NCBI RefSeq assembly: GCF_900143525.1
Contig: NZ_FREZ01000001.1
Location: 816,445 to 880,444 of the forward strand
Length of the DNA: 64,000 nucleotides
From: Ruegeria sp. Alg231-54
GTDB taxonomy: Bacteria > Pseudomonadota > Alphaproteobacteria > Rhodobacterales > Rhodobacteraceae
Direction: 5' to 3'
Made by a program: the position numbers and the translations under genes. The notes beneath the pieces were generated by a model. That model searched no databases. It saw nothing but the letters and a program-made list of their open reading frames with translations, and was not told the origin of the DNA. This document shows positions 35,284 to 44,282 of the stretch, piece by piece; the first letter of the stretch is position 1; the number at the start of each line of letters is the position of its first letter.

Positions 35284-35961
35284 TCAGCGGATCACACCTT
35301 CCAGCACGGCGCGAAACCGGGGCTGAAGATGCTCCAACAGCAACGAGGCGACCGCCTTGTCTGTTAGATCAAGTACAACGCCCTGATCTTCGGCCCGCAC
35401 GCGGATACCGCCCTGCGCGTCATCCGATGCATGCAGCTCTACCTGTTCACGCAACATGTCGGCTGTCAGGCCGAGGACGTATTTGGTCAGCTTACCGGAT
35501 TGAATGTCATCGGCGTTCTGCTTGATGTCTTCTTGCGTTGCGACTTTGGCGGGCAGAATGACCTGCACCTTGCTATCCAGATTGACGCCTTCGGATTCGC
35601 GGCCGACGACCTCCAAAATCATCTGTTTCAGCAGGCCCGGCTCAGCCATTTCCTTGGTCACCAGACGTTCGACATCTTCGCGAAAGCGGTCGGTCAATCC
35701 ACCCTTCATGGTCAAAACCGCATCACGCATGGCGGTGTTGAGCGCCTCTTCCCCAGCAGCGCGATATTTGTCGGAATCGGTGCGTGCCTTTTTTTGATAG
35801 TCGTCCGCCTCGCGTTTGGCATCCGCCAGAATTTTGGCGGCTTCGGCCTTGGCGTCAGTGCGCAGTTTTTCGGCGTCGGCCTGACCAGCAGCCACGCCAT
35901 CATTGCGCAGCTTATCGATCAAGGCATCCACGCCATGAGAAATCATGCCATCCTGTGCCAT
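35284..35961 (-). CDS. atpE: V-type ATPase subunit E (peripheral stalk)
   Basis: The 225-residue protein has a long charged N-terminal coiled coil (AEKLRTDAKAEAAKILADAK and following, about residues 25-75), then a globular domain with DLDSKVQVILPAKV-type segments, as in E subunits that form the peripheral stalk with A/B. The ATG at 35961 overlaps the atpK stop. The frame is open to 36378 but that part lies inside atpK and is rejected. Confidence 0.85.
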   Translation of the reverse strand: MAQDGMISHGVDALIDKLRNDGVAAGQADAEKLRTDAKAEAAKILADAKREADDYQKKARTDSDKYRAAGEEALNTAMRDAVLTMKGGLTDRFREDVERLVTKEMAEPGLLKQMILEVVGRESEGVNLDSKVQVILPAKVATQEDIKQNADDIQSGKLTKYVLGLTADMLREQVELHASDDAQGGIRVRAEDQGVVLDLTDKAVASLLLEHLQPRFRAVLEGVIR

Positions 35962-36404
35962 CAACTGATCCCCGCACTGATGACAAGGGCAAAGACAAAG
36001 GCGAACACGCCAAACCCTTCGATGATCGCTGCTGGGGCAAGCGCCAGGCCAAAGATCTCCGGCTTTTCCTTGGTGGCATTGATCGCCGCAGCACAGGCCC
36101 GGCCCTGCCAGATCCCGCAATACATCAATGCGATGCCCGACAGGATACCAATCCCGAACAAGCCGCCCGCGTTTTCGGGTGTCACCTCGCGGTTCAGGGT
36201 AAACATGATGACGATGCCGTAAATCACCATCGTCGAAGGAAAGGCCGAAACGCCGACAAAGCGGCCATATCCGCCGTCGGTTTCCGTCATGGCGCCAATA
36301 CTGGCCATGCCCGCGATCGAGCATCCGACGGCGCTGGCGGCTGCGCCCAGCGCCATGGGCGCGTAGATGCCAAGCCAACCCAATGTCAAAACAAGCTCAT
36401 TCAT
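35961..36404 (-). CDS. atpK: V-type ATPase proteolipid subunit K (c ring)
   Basis: The 147-residue protein has four membrane helices arranged as two hairpins. The second hairpin carries the ion-binding carboxylate in PAAIIEGFGVFAF; the matching spot in the first (FPSTMVIYGIVIMF) has no acid, as in duplicated V-type rotors. A GIWQGRACAAA segment between them resembles the Gln-containing loop of K subunits. Whether it moves H+ or Na+ cannot be decided from sequence by eye. It overlaps both neighbours. Confidence 0.92.
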   Translation of the reverse strand: MNELVLTLGWLGIYAPMALGAAASAVGCSIAGMASIGAMTETDGGYGRFVGVSAFPSTMVIYGIVIMFTLNREVTPENAGGLFGIGILSGIALMYCGIWQGRACAAAINATKEKPEIFGLALAPAAIIEGFGVFAFVFALVISAGIS

Positions 36405-38197
36405 TCCTGAACCTCCTTGCGGGCGAACGGACGAAAGACGATGCCTTCATCCGGCAGACCCCATTTAAAGAATTCGATGTAATTGAGACGCAATCCGTGG
36501 ACGACGCCGCTCATCATGGCGAGAGCGAAGTTGAGAATGTGGCCGATGATCAGGATCAGCAGGGCGAAAAGAACGCCCAACCCCTTGAGCGAATGCATGA
36601 CTGAAACCGCCAGATCGTTGAACGTGATCGCCAGTGAGGCCGAGGCCAGACCCAACGCAAACAGGCGCATGTAACTTAGCACGTCTCCAAATGCGCCCAT
36701 GGCCCCGGCCAGGCTTTGCAGCCCATCGATCAGACGCCAAACCCAATCGGTTGGTTTCTTGATGACCCGCTCGCTTGAGAACCAGACAATGGCCAGAACC
36801 CCGATCCCCATCAAGTCCGCACCCGGCACCGGAGAATTACCCTTCATGTAGCTGAGCCATAGAACGAACCCGCCAATCAGCGCAGCGATCCAGCCCAGAT
36901 TGGCGATGGCCTTCCGGTGCCCCCATGCCGCCCGTGCGGCAAGCGCATTGGCCAGTACCAAATGCAAAACGCCAACGACAATCGAGACCATCATCATCGC
37001 ACCGAAATTGTTCAGGTCGAGCAATTTGAACTTGGACCAGAACGACCCCTCGGCTGGCGACACGCCGAAATAACTGCCGACGAGGACGCCATACAGGATT
37101 GTTGCGCTGGAAATGATCACCCCAAAGCGTCGCCAGGATCGTTCACCCGGTGTTGCATCAAGCCGTTTCCAGAATAGTAAAAGGCCCAACAGGATGATCG
37201 CGCCGTATCCCGCGTCGGCTACGATCATTGCGAAGAAGACCGCAAATGAAACGGCGACGATGACACTGGGGTCCCAGTCCTTGTAACCCGGCACTTGATA
37301 AAATAGCGCCAAGTCCACGGCAGCACTGCGCTTTTCCGGTTGTTCCAACAAGGTTGGCGGGCTGTCATAGGGGCTGGGTTCTTCGATCAGTACGGCAGCG
37401 TCCTTGGCGATTGCCATGTCCAGAACCGCATCTATACGATCCTCGGGCACCCAGCCCTGAAGGGCAAACATCGCCTCTTCGTCGCGAACCTTTTGCGTGG
37501 CATGGGCCAGCTCGGCCGCGCTTTCGGCAACCGAAAGGTTCCGGCGCATCAGTGCTAGGTATCGGGTTTGCGCAACGCGTTCAGCCTCAAGCGCTTCGAT
37601 GGCGATCTCAGCCTCTTCCAGTTGCGCCTCAAGCTCGTGAATGGGCAGCGATCCTGTGTGCGTGCGCGGAACTGGCAGGATATCGTCATCCGGCTCATCC
37701 GGGTCGATCAGTACGGCATAGATGAACCTATGGTCCTGCTCGAGTATGGCCCAGGGCATATCCAGGGCCTCCAACGCATCGCGATACTTCAGTGGCAGTT
37801 GATAAAACCACAACCGGTTCCCCGCCAAAACATCGTCTGGTGGAAAATCCAGATCGCCCCAAGGGCGAACCTGCGCGATCCGGTTGGCCAGAAAATCCCT
37901 TTGGTCCGTCATGTCACGGGTCCGTTGCATCAGGTCCAGCACATCCTTGACGAACTGCTCCATTTCAAAACCGGGGTCGCGCTGGATCTGTCGGCGCGGT
38001 TCGGACACGTCATTCAGGAACCGTAGCGCCTTATAGGCATTGCGCGCGCCCCGCTCACTGATCTTTTCCGGCTCAGAGGGTGGCGGGGCCAGCGGTAGGA
38101 CGTGCATACAGCCCAGATTCTGCAGCGCCTCAAGGGTCGCAGCCTTCTGGCCTGCTCGCCCGACCAGTGACAGTTTCTTGAGCCTCGCAACACTCAT
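36401..38197 (-). CDS. atpI: V-type ATPase subunit I (a-type stator)
   Basis: The 598-residue protein has a cytosolic N-terminal half with coiled-coil regions (about 60-290), then about seven membrane helices. The key conserved Arg lies in LSYMRLFALGLASASLA (about residue 515), which faces the rotor carboxylate and drives ion transfer. HILNFALAMMSGVVHGLRLNYIEFF at the C-terminus is typical of the family. It overlaps atpK and atpD by four bases each. Confidence 0.95.
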   Translation of the reverse strand: MSVARLKKLSLVGRAGQKAATLEALQNLGCMHVLPLAPPPSEPEKISERGARNAYKALRFLNDVSEPRRQIQRDPGFEMEQFVKDVLDLMQRTRDMTDQRDFLANRIAQVRPWGDLDFPPDDVLAGNRLWFYQLPLKYRDALEALDMPWAILEQDHRFIYAVLIDPDEPDDDILPVPRTHTGSLPIHELEAQLEEAEIAIEALEAERVAQTRYLALMRRNLSVAESAAELAHATQKVRDEEAMFALQGWVPEDRIDAVLDMAIAKDAAVLIEEPSPYDSPPTLLEQPEKRSAAVDLALFYQVPGYKDWDPSVIVAVSFAVFFAMIVADAGYGAIILLGLLLFWKRLDATPGERSWRRFGVIISSATILYGVLVGSYFGVSPAEGSFWSKFKLLDLNNFGAMMMVSIVVGVLHLVLANALAARAAWGHRKAIANLGWIAALIGGFVLWLSYMKGNSPVPGADLMGIGVLAIVWFSSERVIKKPTDWVWRLIDGLQSLAGAMGAFGDVLSYMRLFALGLASASLAITFNDLAVSVMHSLKGLGVLFALLILIIGHILNFALAMMSGVVHGLRLNYIEFFKWGLPDEGIVFRPFARKEVQE

Positions 38198-38799
38198 GCT
38201 ACAGCCTCCTGCGCATGTTTGCGTTTCGAGATTTTCGAGCGCACGACGGCCTGCATCTGCTCATCGCTCAGATAGATGCGGATTTTCTTGATGTTGGCAC
38301 TGGCGCGCGGGATCAGGACCTTTTCAAACAAGTTGACGCGCTGGGTGATGGTGGCCACAGCCTTATCGAATATCTTCACTCGCTCTTCGGCCACTTTGAC
38401 CCGTAGACGCGCCTCGATCATATCGTGTAGCAACCGGGCCGCCGCATCGACCCAGTGGGGTTTGGCCAAATAGGAGTACGGGCGCACCGCGACCTCAATC
38501 CGGTCTAGCGCAGGCATCTTTACACCCACGACGTTGACCTCTTCGACTTTGTAGTCTTTCAGCTCGACCAACCCGTCCAGATCAACGCCTTGCTGCGCCA
38601 GCATCGGTAACTTTTCCCCAACCTTTTGCGCCAGCTCCTGGACCTCATCCTGCAAGCGCAGCACTTCCCCGCGCGCCTTGGCACGTTCCGCCATCAATTG
38701 CTGGCGTTTCAGGTCCAGCGACGGCAAGAACCGTTCATAGCTTTTCAGCTGCGTCTGCTCGCGTGCGAGCGACGATTTATTCAGCTGCAACCGCGCCAT
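38194..38799 (-). CDS. atpD: V-type ATPase subunit D (central rotor shaft)
   Basis: The 201-residue protein is a long helical hairpin: LNKSSLAREQTQLKSYERF at the start and RVNLFEKVLIPRASANIKKIRIYL near the end, a diagnostic motif of subunit D. I use the second ATG (38799), which has AAAGG 6 bases upstream; the first ATG at 38805 would leave no spacing. The start lies within the last bases of atpB, showing tight coupling. Confidence 0.94.
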   Translation of the reverse strand: MARLQLNKSSLAREQTQLKSYERFLPSLDLKRQQLMAERAKARGEVLRLQDEVQELAQKVGEKLPMLAQQGVDLDGLVELKDYKVEEVNVVGVKMPALDRIEVAVRPYSYLAKPHWVDAAARLLHDMIEARLRVKVAEERVKIFDKAVATITQRVNLFEKVLIPRASANIKKIRIYLSDEQMQAVVRSKISKRKHAQEAVA

Positions 38800-40138
38800 C
38801 GGCATCCTTTGGGAAATACTTGTCGATCAGGGCCTGCTTCATCAGTAGCTGCTCAGGTGCGAAACACTCGGCCAGAGTTTTCCACCCCAAATCCAGCGCA
38901 TCTTCCAGCGAGATTGAAACATTGATGTCCATGAACCGGGTTTTGAACAGGTCACCAAACTTCAACAACTGATGGTCGTAATCCGAAAGGTCGAACGCCA
39001 TTGCCTGTTTCTGCGCGGCGTCGCGGCTTTCGGAATAGAATCGGATCATCGTGTTCATGATCTGCCCGTGATCCTCGCGCGTCGTCTTGCCGATCACGTT
39101 CTGCTTGAGGCGCGAGAGGCTGCCGAACGGGTCAATCACACCCGAATGCAGATAGATCTGCCCCTCGGTGATATAGCCCGTGTTATCCGGCACAGGATGG
39201 GTCACGTCATTGCCGGGCATCGTCGTCACGGTCAGCACAGTGACCGATCCGCCCTTGGCATAGTCGCAGGCTTTTTCGTATCGGCGGGCCAACTGGGAAT
39301 AGAGGTCGCCCATATAGCCACGCTGCGACGGTACGCGCTCTTGGCTGATACCAACTTCCTTCATCGCGTCGGCATAAGCGGTCATATCAGTCAGTAGAAC
39401 CAGCACGCGTTTGCCCTCTTCCACCGCGAATTTCTCGGCCACGGCCAGCGCCATATCAGGTACCAGCAGCCGTTCGACCAGCGGATCCATCGCCTGGTTG
39501 ACGAACATCACCGTTCGGGAAAACACGCCCGCATCCTCGAAGGACGTCCTGAAGGTAAAGTAGTCGTCAAAGATCAGACCCAGCCCGCCAAACACCACGA
39601 TATCCGCGTCCGCCTGAATGCCGATACGACTGAGGAACGCGTTGAACGGCTCACCTGAAACCGAAAAGATCGGGACTTTCTGGCTTTCGACCAGCGTGTT
39701 GAACACGTCGATCATCGGCACGTCTGTTCGGATCATCTTGTTAGGCACGGCGCGTTCTGCCGGGTTCACGGTTGGCCCGCCAATAGCCACGCGCGGCTCA
39801 GACGACAGGCCGGGTCCACCGTCGATTGACACGCCCGCGCCATCAAAAACGCGGCCCAGAATGTTCTGTGAGTACGGCGTCTGCATCGGGTGGCCCAGAA
39901 ACGTCGCCGTGGCCTCAGTCGAAATCCCCTTGGTGCCGGAAAACACCTGCAAGGTGACAACGTCCCGGTCGATAAAGATCGCCTGAGCCAGCGTCTTGTG
40001 GCCGTCCACGGTTTCAATCACGGCCAGATCGTTGAAACGCACGGCCGCGTCGGTCGATCCGTCCAGAGGCACTCTGACCTTTATTGTGTCTCCGACGATC
40101 TCAAGAACACGCGTGTACTTCAAAAGACTTCCGGACAT
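38777..40138 (-). CDS. atpB: V-type ATPase regulatory subunit B
   Basis: The 453-residue protein is the non-catalytic head subunit. Where A has a P-loop, B has SVSGEPFNAFLSRIG, and it retains LLTDMTAYADAMKEVG and SQRGYMGDLYSQLA. First gene of the operon. The upstream 193 bp contain a hairpin followed by a T-run on the opposite strand and should hold the promoter. Confidence 0.96.
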   Translation of the reverse strand: MSGSLLKYTRVLEIVGDTIKVRVPLDGSTDAAVRFNDLAVIETVDGHKTLAQAIFIDRDVVTLQVFSGTKGISTEATATFLGHPMQTPYSQNILGRVFDGAGVSIDGGPGLSSEPRVAIGGPTVNPAERAVPNKMIRTDVPMIDVFNTLVESQKVPIFSVSGEPFNAFLSRIGIQADADIVVFGGLGLIFDDYFTFRTSFEDAGVFSRTVMFVNQAMDPLVERLLVPDMALAVAEKFAVEEGKRVLVLLTDMTAYADAMKEVGISQERVPSQRGYMGDLYSQLARRYEKACDYAKGGSVTVLTVTTMPGNDVTHPVPDNTGYITEGQIYLHSGVIDPFGSLSRLKQNVIGKTTREDHGQIMNTMIRFYSESRDAAQKQAMAFDLSDYDHQLLKFGDLFKTRFMDINVSISLEDALDLGWKTLAECFAPEQLLMKQALIDKYFPKDADGAVAAE

Positions 40139-40174
40139 TGCTCATCCTCGGTCGTTAAAGGTGTTTTTGAAATC

Positions 40175-40204
40175 AACGCCCCGAAATAACTTGGCGTTTT
40201 TTTT
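40175..40204 (+). terminator. Terminator-like hairpin with T8 in the V-ATPase leader, pointing away from the operon
   Basis: AACGCC (40175-40180) pairs with GGCGTT (40193-40198), giving a 6 bp stem with a T8 run (40197-40204) on the plus strand. No plus-strand gene needs it, so it may end antisense transcripts, act as a leader structure in the minus direction, or be chance. Confidence 0.4.
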
Positions 40205-40331
40205 GCAATCTTAAGCTCAGCTTACAACGAATTCATGAATTGGCAAATGAGGATGTCTTAGTTGCGGCAAAGGAGACAAATGTCGCTTCTGGTGACCAAA
40301 AACCGATGGCATTTTAGCGCCCAGGGACGAT

Positions 40332-41735
40332 TCACCACCCCCTGCGCCCAAACAGGGATTGCAGCCGGCTTTGCCCGGCAAATGGATCGACCTCTGTTGG
40401 CGCAGTCAGGCCCGAGACAACGCGGCGCACCATTACCCAGCAGATTGCAGCAAATATCACACCGCCCAGCGCCTGCCCCAACAACACCCCCGGAGCGCCA
40501 GCCAAATAGGCCCCGGCGACCGCAAAGGGCCATGTGCCCAGCGTATGACGCCCCCAGTTAATCCACGTGGAATAAATGGGATAGCCAAGGTTGTTGAAGC
40601 TTGCATTCGCAACAAAGATCACCCCGTTGAAGAAAGACGCCAAGGCCAGCGGCCCGCAGAACAGGTAAATCAGCGCCCGCGTCTCGCCTTGGGCCTGAAA
40701 CAAATCGGCGATGGGGGCACGCAGCACGAACAGCACCGCCGCCATCAGAACCACATAGACGGCGGTGAATTTTACGCCTGCCAGGAATGCGCCCTTCACC
40801 CTGTCATACTGCCCTGCCCCAAAGTTCTGCCCCACGATCGGGCCTATGGCCCCGGACAGTGCAAACACGACAGAAAAGGCGACAGGCATCAGCCGCCCTA
40901 TTACTGCCATGCCTGCCACGGCATCTGTGCCAAACTGCGCTACCTCACGGATCACGATGGCGTTGCCGACAGGCGTGGCGACATTGGTCAGAACCGCCGG
41001 TATTGCAATCGCCCGCACCGGTTGGAGGTCTTCCACCACTTGCTTCAGCGACGGTCGCGCAAATCCACGGTGCACGCGCACGGCGGGCCGGACCGCTGCT
41101 ATCAGCATACAGATACGCGCAATCACCGAGGCAATCGCCGCCCCGTCCAGGCCAAGACCAACGGCAAAGATCAGAATCGGATCCAATATCGCGTTGGCCA
41201 GCCCACCGTAAATCGTAGCCTGCATAGACCGGCGCGCATCACCATGCGCGCGCAACACAGCCATACCCGTCATTGCCGCAGCCATCACCCACATGGTCGG
41301 CAGAATGATGCTGACATACCGTGCGGCCAGTTGCAGAACCTCACCCTGTGCGCCCAGCAAAGACAGCAGAAACTTGATGTTAATCATGACTATGGCAGAC
41401 ACAATCAATCCCATCAGAATACCAAGAAGGGCAACGCTGGTTCCGAATTGGCGGGCTTTTTCGGGCCGCCCCGCCCCCAGCTCGCGGGCGACAAGGGCGC
41501 CGGCGGCAATCGACAGTCCCACATTGATTGAGTTGGTGAAAAACAAAAGCGTGCCCGCATAGCCGACCGCTGCGGCCAAGGCGTCATTGCCCAGCATAGA
41601 GATGAACACCATGTCCACGAAATCCACGGCAAAGACCGCCATAAGGCCAATGCTGGTGGTCAGCGACATTCGGGTCACATGCCGCATCAGACTGCCGGTC
41701 AAAAAGACAGCCATGCCCTTGGGTTGTTGTGTCAT
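40332..41735 (-). CDS. MATE-family multidrug/toxin efflux protein
   Basis: The 467-residue protein has about 12 membrane helices and duplicated MATE features: IGLMAVFAVDFVDMVFISMLGNDALAAAVGYAG in the first half and GNAIVIREVAQFGTDAVAGMAVIGRL in the second, with PIVGQNFGAGQYDRVKGA. MATE proteins export cationic drugs and toxins using Na+ or H+ gradients. It lies upstream of the V-ATPase operon on the same strand but is separated by 193 bp. Confidence 0.93.
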   Translation of the reverse strand: MTQQPKGMAVFLTGSLMRHVTRMSLTTSIGLMAVFAVDFVDMVFISMLGNDALAAAVGYAGTLLFFTNSINVGLSIAAGALVARELGAGRPEKARQFGTSVALLGILMGLIVSAIVMINIKFLLSLLGAQGEVLQLAARYVSIILPTMWVMAAAMTGMAVLRAHGDARRSMQATIYGGLANAILDPILIFAVGLGLDGAAIASVIARICMLIAAVRPAVRVHRGFARPSLKQVVEDLQPVRAIAIPAVLTNVATPVGNAIVIREVAQFGTDAVAGMAVIGRLMPVAFSVVFALSGAIGPIVGQNFGAGQYDRVKGAFLAGVKFTAVYVVLMAAVLFVLRAPIADLFQAQGETRALIYLFCGPLALASFFNGVIFVANASFNNLGYPIYSTWINWGRHTLGTWPFAVAGAYLAGAPGVLLGQALGGVIFAAICWVMVRRVVSGLTAPTEVDPFAGQSRLQSLFGRRGW

Positions 41736-42283
41736 TGGCGGTCCGTCCCTTTGTTCTGGAAATTAATCTGCCCCTGATGGGCGCCAGTCAGCAACCTCAA
41801 ACTGGTGCCGTGCGCGACGAATACAGTCCTACCTTTTTTGGCATTCCGCATTTTGCACCGCTGCGATGATGTTGCAGTACGAAAATCCTTGCCGCTTTGG
41901 ATATCGGCTTCCAGCGCTGCGTCCACTGGCGGCTCGCAGCCGACATTCTAAGTCAACGGATTTTGCCGGAATTGACTGATCGACGCGAAGGTCACCGTTC
42001 TCAACGAACTGGGCAAACTCACCCATCCCGGCGTGTACGGCATTTTCGACACCGAAGTTCGCGCAGTGTATGTCGAGGGCGGGCACCCAAGTGGCGGCCG
42101 TGCGAAACGGTCGATGGTGGTGAGGTACTCAGAGCGCGAGTACCGCCACGCGGGGCACCAGCCTGCACTGGACGCAGGTCCCAAGGTAGAAAAATCAGTA
42201 CCAATACCCGCTCAATACATTATAAGAAATGAATATACTAAATTTACGATATTCGATTAGCGCGAAGACCTGGGGAGGATTCA
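41736..42283. other. 548 bp stretch without a convincing gene, possible gene remnant
   Basis: No normal start plus ribosome site plus family match was found. On the plus strand a frame from about 41979 to 42190 reads well (KVTVLNELGKLTHPGVYGIF, then DTEVRAVYVEGGHPSGGRAK) but begins right after a TGA and has no ATG. The GVYGIFD...VYVE spacing is faintly like a GIY-YIG nuclease core, which is speculation. The last 70 bp before 42284 are AT-rich and probably hold the promoter of the DUF3604 operon. Confidence 0.4.
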
Positions 42284-44206
42284 ATGCTTCGACTTACAAC
42301 CTGTTTGATCTCTTTGCTGACACTACCAGCGCTTGTTTGGGCAGACGCGGTCCCCAGCAAAGAGGCTGCTGAGGGCACCTTTGCCGACCGCCCATATTCG
42401 CCCTACGCCAACCGATCGTTCCCCGAACGGCCGCTTTGGGGTGATACACACCTGCACACCGGTTTGTCGCTGGATGCAGGCGCATTCGGAAACACCTTGC
42501 TTCCTGATGAGGCATGGCGGTTCGCAAAGGGGGAACAAGTTATTTCGTCAACCGGTCAGGCCGTCAGGCTGGCGCGGCCCCTGGATTGGATGGTGCTGAC
42601 GGATCATACTGATTTGATGGGTTTCGCCCCGGACCTGCAGGCCGGTAAACCTGGCGTTATTGGTGACCCAAAAGGCTTGGAGTGGTACGAGGGATACAAA
42701 GCAGGCGGTGAAGAAGCCGGGAAAGCGGCCTTCGACATTATTACAAATTTCTCTCAAATGACCCTGCCGGAAATCCTACTTGAGTCATACAGCCCAGGCG
42801 CGGACGCATTCGCATTTACATGGGAAAACATCGTTATGGCAGCGGAACGGCATAACGACCCCGGCAATTTCACCGCCTTTATTGGGTTTGAATGGACGTC
42901 CGTTCCCAAGGGGTTCAACCTGCACCGCAATGTCATGCTACGTGACGGACCAATTCGAGCACTGCAAATGGTGCCACCCGTGACTCAGCCTCCTTACGGC
43001 GACACCGACCCCAAGGCGCTTTATGCGTGGCTTGAAGAATATCAGGGTAAAACTGGCGGTCGCGCGGTTGCTTTTGCACATAACGGCAACCTGTCAAATG
43101 GCTGGATGTTCCCCACTGAGGATACTTATCACGGCGGCAAGGTAGACGAAGAATACGTGCAGAACCGCGCCAAGTGGGAGCCGCATTATGAGGTCACCCA
43201 AATCAAAGGCGACGGAGAAGCACACCCCTTCCTAAGCCCGGAAGACGAATTTGCGGACTATGAAAACTGGGACGTCGGCAACCTCGACATTACCGAGCTG
43301 AAAACAGAGGACATGCTGGCCGGTGAATATGCCAGAGAAGCCTTGAAACGTGGCCTGATGCTGGAAGAAAAATTCGGGGTGAACCCTTATAAGTTCGGAA
43401 TGGGTGGGGCAACAGACAGCCACACATCGCTGGCAACAGCTGAAGAGGACAACTTTTTCGGAAAATCCGTCAGCGTTGAACCGTCGGCCACAAGAATCCA
43501 GCACCCCTTCATCGCCAATGATCTTGGCGAAATCCCCGGCGACCTTCTTGTCGCATCTGGTTACACTGCCGTCTGGGCCACCGAGAACACGCGTTCCGCG
43601 ATCTTTGATGCTTTCAAACGGCGTGAAACCTATGCCACGACTGGTCCTCGGATCGGTCTGCGGTTCTTTGGTGGATGGGAATTTGACGAAGCAGATCTTG
43701 AGACCCGGTTCCTTGCGGACGTTGGCTACACCAAAGGCGTTCCGATGGGCTCGGACTTACGCCCTAACGAAGGTGATGGAGCGCCTTCATTCCTGATTGC
43801 AGCACTACGGGATCCGGTTGGGGCCAATCTGGACCGGGTACAGGTCGTAAAAGGGTGGCTCGATGGCGAAGGAGAGTTGCACGAGAAAGTCTACGACGTT
43901 GCATGGTCGGATGACCGGGCTGCTGATGAAAACGGCAAAGTCCCGGCTGTCGGCAACACCGTCGATATCGAAACCGCCAGCTGGAGTAACACGATTGGCA
44001 CCGCCGAGCTTGTGTCGGTTTGGGCCGATCCAGACTTTGATCCAAATGCGCGGGCCTTCTACTATGTCCGGGCGCTTGAAATTCCCACACCCCGTTGGGT
44101 CTTGTACGACAAGGTCCGGTTCGGTATTGACCTGCCGGAAGAGGCGCAGCTGATCCATCAAGAGCGCGCGTATTCGTCGCCAATCTGGTACACACCTAGC
44201 GAGTAA
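42284..44206 (+). CDS. Secreted DUF3604 protein (PHP-like metal-dependent hydrolase)
   Basis: The 640-residue protein begins with a signal peptide ([20 protein letters not shown]). The mature domain starts with [16 protein letters not shown], a metal-ligand DxHxH motif like PHP/amidohydrolase enzymes. [27 protein letters not shown] and [17 protein letters not shown] add further His/Asp ligands. The substrate of DUF3604 proteins is unknown. GGGGAGGA precedes the ATG. It heads an operon with a PpiC-like protein and a HupE-like membrane protein. Confidence 0.88.
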   Translation: MLRLTTCLISLLTLPALVWADAVPSKEAAEGTFADRPYSPYANRSFPERPLWGDTHLHTGLSLDAGAFGNTLLPDEAWRFAKGEQVISSTGQAVRLARPLDWMVLTDHTDLMGFAPDLQAGKPGVIGDPKGLEWYEGYKAGGEEAGKAAFDIITNFSQMTLPEILLESYSPGADAFAFTWENIVMAAERHNDPGNFTAFIGFEWTSVPKGFNLHRNVMLRDGPIRALQMVPPVTQPPYGDTDPKALYAWLEEYQGKTGGRAVAFAHNGNLSNGWMFPTEDTYHGGKVDEEYVQNRAKWEPHYEVTQIKGDGEAHPFLSPEDEFADYENWDVGNLDITELKTEDMLAGEYAREALKRGLMLEEKFGVNPYKFGMGGATDSHTSLATAEEDNFFGKSVSVEPSATRIQHPFIANDLGEIPGDLLVASGYTAVWATENTRSAIFDAFKRRETYATTGPRIGLRFFGGWEFDEADLETRFLADVGYTKGVPMGSDLRPNEGDGAPSFLIAALRDPVGANLDRVQVVKGWLDGEGELHEKVYDVAWSDDRAADENGKVPAVGNTVDIETASWSNTIGTAELVSVWADPDFDPNARAFYYVRALEIPTPRWVLYDKVRFGIDLPEEAQLIHQERAYSSPIWYTPSE

Positions 44207-44226
44207 CCGAATAATACACTAATGAC

Positions 44227-44256
44227 ATTGCCGGGCGGTTAACCCCGCCCGGCAAT
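44227..44256 (+). terminator. Strong intergenic hairpin between the DUF3604 and PpiC-like genes
   Basis: A perfect 12 bp inverted repeat (44227-44238 with 44245-44256, arms ATTGCCGGGCGG / CCGCCCGGCAAT) encloses a TTAACC loop. It starts 20 bases after the DUF3604 stop and ends 26 bases before the next ATG. No T-run follows, so it may stabilise or attenuate the transcript rather than end it. Confidence 0.55.
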
Positions 44257-44282
44257 ATTGCGACACGACATTGAGAACCCGA

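Noticed and set aside
37354-38026. Overlapping plus-strand frames opposite atpI
   Set aside because: Shadows of a gene with clear subunit I features and overlapping neighbours.
40359-41531. 390-residue plus-strand open frame
   Set aside because: It is antisense to the MATE gene, rich in Arg, His and Gln, and has no domain signature; a coding shadow.
41829-42086. 85-residue minus-strand frame between MATE and DUF3604
   Set aside because: No ribosome site and no family-like sequence; overlaps a better-looking plus-strand frame that also lacks a start.
32568-42283. Integrative element bounded by tRNA-Glu
   Set aside because: No integrase and no tRNA 3'-end repeat was seen at the far side of the V-ATPase/MATE region; the two tRNA copies are both complete.
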